In this document: piece by piece, positions 58,801-64,000 of the stretch
How the letters are laid out: every line of letters begins with the position of its first letter
Numbering within the stretch: position 1 is the first letter of the stretch
Source of the DNA: Silene conica
Lineage: Eukaryota > Streptophyta > Magnoliopsida > Caryophyllales > Caryophyllaceae
Direction: 5' to 3'
Assembly (NCBI GenBank): GCA_029255685.2
Contig: CM055315.2
Location: 54,217,358-54,281,357 of the forward strand
DNA length: 64,000 bases
Notes under the pieces: generated by a model
The model's database searches: none
What the model was told of the DNA's origin: nothing
Seen by the model: the letters and a program-made list of their open reading frames with translations, nothing else
Program-made: the position numbers and the translations under genes

Positions 58801-59211
58801 TATGGCGTTATTCAAGATATATGGGAACTAGATTATTGTGATTTTAAAGTTCCCCTTTATAGGTGTAAATGGATTGAGAATAATCGACTTGGTGTTCATG
58901 TAGATGAATTTGGATTTACTCAAGTAGATATGAATCGTTTGCAAGACACTAATGAACCATTCATTTTTGCATCACAAGCTAAACAAGTCTTTTACATTCT
59001 TGATCCTTCTGACAAGCGTTGGTCTCTTGTGATTCATGGAAAGAGGCGAGTTCTAGGCGTTTGGGATGTTCTTGATGAGGATGAGTATGATGATTTTGAG
59101 GACATTCCACCTTTCTCAAATCCTATAAACAATGTGAATGAAATTGGAGATCTTGACACAATATATACACGCTCTGATCATAGAGAAGGAATTATCGTGG
59201 ATGATTCTTAA
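55834..59211 (+). CDS. TNP2: TNP2-type CACTA transposase
   Basis: 1125 residues in one uninterrupted exon, full length for the family. Domains: transposase-associated domain (about 3-77, MDRSWMY, CPCVDC, HIWIWHGE), an acidic linker (120-160), the Tnp2 catalytic core (about 195-500), DUF4218 (about 640-800) and DUF4216 (about 980-1065). Likely catalytic acids are Asp362 in STDGMNP and Asp455 in NDFPAYG. A CPRCG and a CPIC pair may bind zinc. TNP2 cuts the element ends in the nucleus. The ATG at 55834 gives the canonical MDRSWMY start. The lack of any stop suggests recent activity. Confidence 0.95.
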   Translation: MDRSWMYGKRSSIEFQKGVEEFCRTALEYSKTTNDEEFYCPCVDCSNVTKVDSIKLLREHIICRGFRLGYHIWIWHGEEGIYRRNSNINNHLSEQLVENENPLQTEHQVQLHEVEPNLEMDEDNLNEGNRVDIEEENINDDYGDEDDDQLNEMLDGVDDEFRTHSGFESLMEACELPLYHGCDKYTKLSGVLTLFNIKSKHGWSDTSFTELLEALQDMFPEGNQLPKSNYYAKKLLCPLDLGYVKIDACPGDCLLFLNEYADLHKCPRCGKSRYKLGDQIVFDGTKKYPSAKPLWYLPIIPRLKRFFSIKKVAKLLRWYKDRRKKDGKLRHPADSPQWEIIDDKYPEFKNEVRNLRFGLSTDGMNPYGSLSSLHSTWPVSLVIYNLPPWLCMKRKYMMLPLLISGPKQPGNDIDVYLSPLIDELKKLWDEGVTVFDAHANEHFTLRAMLFCTINDFPAYGNLSGYKVKGKKPCPICEDDMKSTYLTHSRKYVYMDNRRFLKRFHPYRKKKLPFNGKPEEEVARKPLSGKEVYDRVKGVETIFGKVAKPKESEGLWKKKSIFWKLPYWQDLPVRHCLDVMHIEKNVCDALLGTLLNITGKTKDGLKVRNDLMEMKIRSNLWPIEKNIPRKGNKTSFYLPPACYTLSKEEKRIFCECLYGIKVPTGYSSNIKRLASKTDFKLTGMKSHDCHVMMQVFLPIAIRGILPKHVRGAITKLCSFFNTICSKVVDPETLDALQVDVTETLCQFEMYFPPSFFDIMIHLILHLVQEIKLCGPVFLRWAYPFERHMATLQDKVRNLARPEASIIQGIISEEVTEFCSEFVSKLDAIGLPRSKDDGRFEGKGLVGAKVISPPSNLRNKAHIYVLQQSDEVQPYLIRHKQVLTSDHPSRGEMWLMQEHNRTFIKWFYDEVMQELSNNDKDVSNTIKWLAYGPRESVTSYEGFTISGYTFYTERQDRKSLSVQNSGVTIVASSREFSSSKDKCPIDATQSYYGVIQDIWELDYCDFKVPLYRCKWIENNRLGVHVDEFGFTQVDMNRLQDTNEPFIFASQAKQVFYILDPSDKRWSLVIHGKRRVLGVWDVLDEDEYDDFEDIPPFSNPINNVNEIGDLDTIYTRSDHREGIIVDDS

Positions 59212-59947
59212 TTAGGGGATTTAGCTAGGTATGTTTTCTAAACGAATGCGCACATGTTTATGCTTCTTTTTGTAAAGTCTTGATGCTGTGTTTGATGTTG
59301 GATAGTTTCATCTAGCTCATGATACCCGCTGAATTATTTTCTTTTTCAGGAGTGCACCACTTTTATTTTCTTGTAAATGATCACTTCTTATATTTTATGT
59401 TGTTTTTTTGTTTTAGTGAAGGTATGTTTTATTTACTGATGTTGCAAGGCCTTATCTTGTTTGTCAATGTTCAGTTTGTTGCAGGTTTTGGAAGATGATG
59501 CTGAGTTTCCCATCATTGATGTTGTTGACAGTAATGATATAGTCACCGAAACTGCTGTGCTTCAGGTGTGCATGTCCTCTTCTTATTCCCTGCCCAACAT
59601 TTTCAGTTTGATTTTTACTTAATGGATAGCATGGAAGCCAAATGAGCCAAGTTAAATTTGGGGAGTATCTCATTTCCATGATCAATTGAAGTGCCTCCAA
59701 TAAAACAAGTAGCCTGACTTAGCACTTCAAATTTCATACATAAATGGTGGGATCATGAAACAGAAAAGGAACTCTATACTCCAAACTTCAAAGAAGTGGG
59801 CCTATAATTAGAGAAAACTAAACGACCCGATGATGACCTAGCGTGAACTTCAGTACACGATAATGGATGATTCTTAATGGAAGATGTTTTCTAAAATTCA
59901 GTTTTATGATTTTTGAATTTTCAGGTCCAATCTGCAATTTGTCAATC
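59212..59947 (+). other. TNP2-TNPA spacer with an orphan exon-like segment
   Basis: 59485-59565 is open for 27 codons (VLEDDAEFPIIDVVDSNDIV...), preceded by TTGTTGCAG and followed by GTGTGC, so it looks like an internal exon. It could be an upstream exon of the TNPA gene or a captured host exon; I recognise no family. A second acceptor TTTTCAG at 59918-59924 precedes the TNPA start. Confidence 0.45.
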
Positions 59948-62900
59948 ATGACTGACATGGATTACGATTACGTGGAAGATGAGGATTACGATGATGATGC
60001 CAGTTATAGTGATGACAATGAAGATGAGATGAGGGAAGAACAAGATGAGACGGAGGAAGAACGTCGAATGAATGAGTTTGAGATGATATCTGATGCAGCT
60101 GCTTTGAAAGGCATAGAAATAGTGGAGCCTGTTAGTCTATCCACCTTAGTGACAACTCCTACAGTTCAAGTTCAGAAACAAGTCCAGAAACAAGGTGGGG
60201 GTTCAGGCAAAGGCAACGGAAGGACGGCTACAAAGGGGTTCAAGTTACCGAAACCTAACGAGATCATGAAGCTTGATTTTGATGAGTACAATCGTCCCAT
60301 TGGCAAATGGCAATCAAATTACGGCAAACAAATTGGGTTTTGTATGCGAAAATTGAACATTAATTGGAATTGGAAAGATGTGAGTGTAGGAAAGAAGAAA
60401 TTGTTGTGGCAAGATACAATGGTAAATTGCTACGTACTCTCAATTTCTTTTACATGATGTTTTGGTTATTAATGTAGTTTAGGCTTTATCTTTTCTTATT
60501 ACAATATGGTATATTGATCTGATGTAGTTTTTTCTTTGAATTGGCAGACTATATTCCACATCCCCGATGAAAAGATATTGAGGAAGAATTTCTTTAGTGT
60601 AGTGGCCAAAAGATTTAGGGATTTCAAAGGCAAATTGGTAAGTGGATGGATTACTAAGACTAGAAAGAGAACAAAGCATGAGGATGGACGAGAGCCTTAC
60701 AAGATTTGGAAACATATAAGCATAGAAGATTGGAGACTTTTTCAGCAAATTAAAAACTCGAGTCCAGCCAAGGTAATAAATGATCCTAAAATAACTACTC
60801 ATTTATTTGTAATTCTAAGTTGATGCAAAATTTTTATATCTTACCCTTAAAATGTTGGGGGAAGGGACTCGTTGGGGTTTTTGCTCATTAAATGTTGGGA
60901 GCAGAATTGGGGCAGTAGAGTGCAGAATTGGGGCAGTCCTGAAAAGCAGTCAGGGTATGTTCATTTTAGAAGAGAAGTCCTGAACTTTCTGTTCAGACTG
61001 TTCAGAAGGGAGGGGGTACAGCAGTGCACGCAGGGGGTACAGTAGTGAGGGTCTGTTCAGACTGTTCAGAAGGGTCTGTTCAGACTGTTCAGACTGTTCA
61101 GAAGGGTCTGTTCAGACTGTTCAGACTGCCAAGATGTCATATACATACAGTATAATGGACCCTTCATCCCTTTAATAAAGATATTGTGACTTCGTCAAAA
61201 AGTTATTAGGTGGCCTGTTGAAATTAGCCTAATTGTTTTAGAAGAGCAGTCCTGAACGTTGTAGTACAGCAGTATAGTAGTACAGAAACAGAAGGAGGAT
61301 GGTAATATAGTGAGTGAGGCAGTGTCTTTAAGCTAGTAGTATAGTGAGTGAGGCAGTAGTACAGCAGTGCAGGGGGTCTGTTTCTGCACATGTCACAATA
61401 TTGTATCCTCATGTTATCATGGTACCTTAAAGGAGTTATTTACTCTTCATGTAATCATACCAAACAAATTTGTTTTACTAATTAGGTTTTTTGTATGGCC
61501 TACTGTTACAGAAAAAGCGTGAGAAGGCTATCGAATGTGCAAAAAAGAATGTACATCATCATCACTTGGGTCAAAAAAGCTATACTACTTCTCGAGAGAC
61601 TTGGATCAAAGATGGCTTTTATCCGGCGAAGACTCTCGTATCATCAGAGACACCTTCTACAACAGTTACCGTTGAACCGAATCGGGCTGATGATTGGTTT
61701 TGTTCAATGCATGTCAAAGACAAAAAAACTGGCAACTATGTTGTAATTGAGCCCAAGACCAAGGAAGTAGCTGAAAAATGCGTAAGTAATTAAATTCATT
61801 GCTCAAATTGATGAACATGCAACTCATTGTAACATTGTCTTAATAACTTTAATTTGTATGTTAGTTTGATCTAAGAAAAAAGCAAGCCAAAGGAGAATTT
61901 GTTCCACATGCCAACAAAGATGCCTTGTTTTATGCTCTTGGTGAAAAGGATGATCACCCGAGCCGTGCTAGAGGTTTTGGTGGAGTTAATATTACTCTGC
62001 AATGTGCATTTGGGGAAGCATCCAACAGTAGTCATTGGAGAACAAGTAATACATCGCTAGAGGACCGAGAGGCCTTAAAAGCTGAACTAAGATTGGAGCT
62101 TCAAAGTGAGATGCAATTGGTGGTTAAGAATAGTGTGTCATTGGTTTTGCAAGAAATGGGCATGTCCACCTTCAAGCAACCTGATGACCATTTTGAAGTA
62201 AACAATTTAAAACCGTCTTCAACACCAGAAATTAAGGTAACCAAAGTATTGTTGCACTGTTAAATGTTATTATTTTTGCTTTTGCTTTTGCTTCTAAGCT
62301 ATAACTAACATATTGTTATATATGTAGGACGATACGCCACTTCGCCTTCTTCTAAATGACCCTCAAGGCGGAGTAACGTATGAAGTTGCTCGTGGCAAGG
62401 CATTTCCAGGAGAGCTATGTCATCATGACTCTGTTGGATCAGATAAAGTAAGGGTAAAAGTTTCGATTGTTCCTGAAGAGTTCGAGACGGTTCCACTTCC
62501 TATTCCGGTGTCAGCCTATGATCTATTTACATTGAAGGATGCGATTGGAAGTATTGTATTGTGGCCACTTGCGTTAGTGAGAGTTGAAAATGAGGTAATA
62601 ACGATGCTTCTTACTTTTCCTGCATTTTTCCTGCATTTTTCTTGATTTCAGTTACTGGAAAAATAGGCACTGAGTGGCCCATTTAATGCTAATTTCACTT
62701 TATAAACATCAGCACAAGTACTCAATAGTCAAGCAGAAATGTAACATAATAAGGGTTTGTCATTCACTAACTAGCCCACTTAGCCATTGGGAAGTAGAAT
62801 CAGAAGAAATGCAAATGCAAAAAGTGTAATATTCTCAAGTGCCTCAATTCTTAGCAACAACCAGTGTCAACAACAGTCAAGCAAATGGTTGTATTTGAGT

Positions 62901-63510
62901 AAAAGAAGAGTTATGAGTTACCTGGGTTTGTTTTGTTGTTTTCAGAAGTGATTGATGTATCTACTCTACTTAAAGCCTTTAATTATTCAACACAGGAACA
63001 CAAAAGAAGACCTTCCCGTGGCTCACTCAACTTATACTCTACTTATCATTTCATTCTTGTTTGGATATCTTATACTCTACTTATCATTTCATTCTTGTTT
63101 GGAGGTTTTGTTGTTTTGGATATCTATGATTCATTAATTATGAAGAAACTATCCTAGGCTAGCCTAGGATCAACAACAAGTGTAGCAACACCTTCCCGTG
63201 GCTCACTCAACTTAGCAGCATTTAATTATTCAACACAACATTTTTGTTGCATTTTTCCTGCATTACTTGACTTGGATTGGATGAGCAGGACACACGAGCT
63301 TCACAACTTGAAGTAATGGGTAGCAACTCACACCATACGAAATTATCGGTTACGCCAACAAAAGCAGCAGTTGATGAGGAACCCATAGTGGAGTCTTTAA
63401 GTCCAGACTTGCAATGGCTGCAAGTACTTCTTAGTACAATGATGGATGGAGAGACTTATGACATTTGCTTAGATGCCGGTTTATTTTATCACAACACAGA
63501 TGAAAAGACG
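59948..63510 (+). CDS. TNPA-like CACTA protein (six exons)
   Basis: Exons inferred from frame and GT-AG borders: 59948-60421, 60548-60772, 61512-61781, 61865-62236, 62328-62594 and 63289-63510. The first five each have a length divisible by three and join in phase 0. The product has an acidic Asp/Glu/Tyr-rich start, a basic RKRTK segment, a region like plant transposase family 24 (RADDWFCSMHVKDKKTGNY; HPSRARGFGG), a helical segment, and a domain with VARGKAFPG and GSIVLWPLALVRV as in CACTA second proteins. TNPA-type proteins bind the subterminal repeats. The exon-6 donor is uncertain: GT occurs at 63511, 63514 and 63523, and none gives the phase needed for the next exon. Intron 2 and the last intron carry tandem repeats. 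Confidence 0.75.
60955..61135. repeat. CTGTTCAGA minisatellite in TNPA intron 2
   Basis: Many direct copies of a CTGTTCAGACTGTTCAGAAG-type word, in 9-10 bp steps. More GCAGTAGTACAGCAG-type repeats lie at 60900-61380. The intron (60773-61511) has no ORF of note. Confidence 0.85.
62977..63240. repeat. Direct repeats in the last TNPA intron
   Basis: A CCTTCCCGTGGCTCACTCAA segment occurs at about 63013 and 63190, TTTAATTATTCAACACA at about 62977 and 63220, and a TTATACTCTACTTATCATTT unit is tandem at about 63032 and 63069. Confidence 0.8.
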
Positions 63511-63676
63511 GTAGTATACAAAGTGATCTAAGCCAATTTCTCGAGGGGTGTGAGCTTAATATCTCGATCATTCAAATATTCATAAGGTCCTGTAATTTAT
63601 TTAGAGCTATTTGAAATTTTCTTTGAATTAGTAATATATACGTAGACTTATATTAATCACCCGTATGTACATGCAG

Positions 63677-64000
63677 GGCACTTCGAGATGATCTAGCCAA
63701 AGTCGTTACCCAACCTCGGATAGGATGGTTGTGCCCTGATGCAACTTCAGATGTCAAACTGATTAAAAAAGCGGAGATTGCAATTGTGTATATTACTAGT
63801 GCATTTCAGAAGTCAGTTCAGAATGGCCACGAATTCATCTTGGCCCCAATTATTGATAGGTAAAACTATTACAATACTTTACCGCTAACTAGCATACAAG
63901 GAGAGTTCTGGCTTATAAACCCATTTGCTAACTCGATTGCTGCTACTGAGTTCTTGAATTGTTCTTATATGCAGTAAGCATTGGGTTCTACTCGCTATTT
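63677..64000 (+). CDS. ULP1-type (C48) cysteine protease region, partial
   Basis: An exon at 63677-63859 (acceptor TGCAG before it, donor GTAAAA after) encodes IGWLCPDATSDVKLI and EFILAPIIDR. The next exon starts at 63975 and runs off the window. Spliced, the frame enters KHWVLLAI, the catalytic His-Trp motif of ULP1/SENP deSUMOylating proteases (HW at 63979-63984). Many plant CACTA elements and MULEs carry a ULP1-like domain, separate or fused to the second transposase gene. The Cys and Asp of the triad would be beyond the edge. The phase at the link to the preceding exon does not resolve cleanly, so a separate gene is possible. Confidence 0.7.

Larger units (their letters stand above)
54304..64000 (+). 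mobile_element. CACTA/En-Spm transposon, left and central part
   Basis: The left terminus CACTAGTAGAAAAATAGCC starts at 54304 after a possible 3-bp target copy TGT. Inside follow subterminal repeats, a captured carboxylesterase fragment, the TNP2 transposase, a TNPA-like multi-exon gene and a ULP1-like protease region running off the edge. TNP2 is intact, so the element may be autonomous. The right end is not in the window. Confidence 0.93.

Overview
The window is nuclear DNA of a flowering plant with a large, transposon-packed genome. The evidence is Ty1/Copia and Ty3/Gypsy LTR elements with plant-type primer sites, CACTA DNA transposons, a plant mobile domain (PMD) coding region and GT-AG introns. 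I see no ordinary single-copy host gene. The species cannot be fixed from the sequence.

Layout: 1-2820 holds a broken copia-type element with a gag region. From about 2825 a PMD-coding element begins: leader, intron carrying a strict 32-bp palindrome array, then the start of the PMD reading frame. At 4575 this is interrupted by a nest about 46 kb deep, and the PMD frame resumes at 50733. The TSD ACGTG at 4570-4574, 6987-6991 and 50728-50732 proves the insertion. The host of the nest is a minus-strand Sirevirus-like copia element (6992-50727). Inserted into it are a gag-only copia element with apparently identical LTRs (9310-17690), an Athila-like gag-only element flanked by an unusual 166-bp target duplication (18006-23862), a second Athila-like gag-only element (30683-38270, TSD ACTGA), and a plus-strand Sirevirus relative (40839-50699, TSD TATAT) that landed in the 5' LTR and itself carries a solo LTR (42224-44489, TSD ACGAT). 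At 4483-8085 a 1.2-kb piece of PMD plus LTR is tandemly duplicated, with a small CACTA element exactly at the junction.

Right of the PMD frame lie an unidentified minus-strand ORF, a copia LTR with primer site and leader (52609-54303), and inside that leader an autonomous-looking CACTA/En-Spm transposon running off the window edge (54304-64000+). It has a terminal repeat, subterminal repeats, a captured carboxylesterase fragment, an intact 1125-residue TNP2 transposase, a multi-exon TNPA-like gene, and a ULP1-type protease region whose HW motif is reached at the edge.

The best candidates for undescribed structure are the 32-bp intronic palindrome array (3381-3655), a hairpin plus purine-tract module that occurs twice in each Athila-like element with a compensatory base-pair change, and the palindromic GGTCGATCGACC-type motif shared by three unrelated LTR families.
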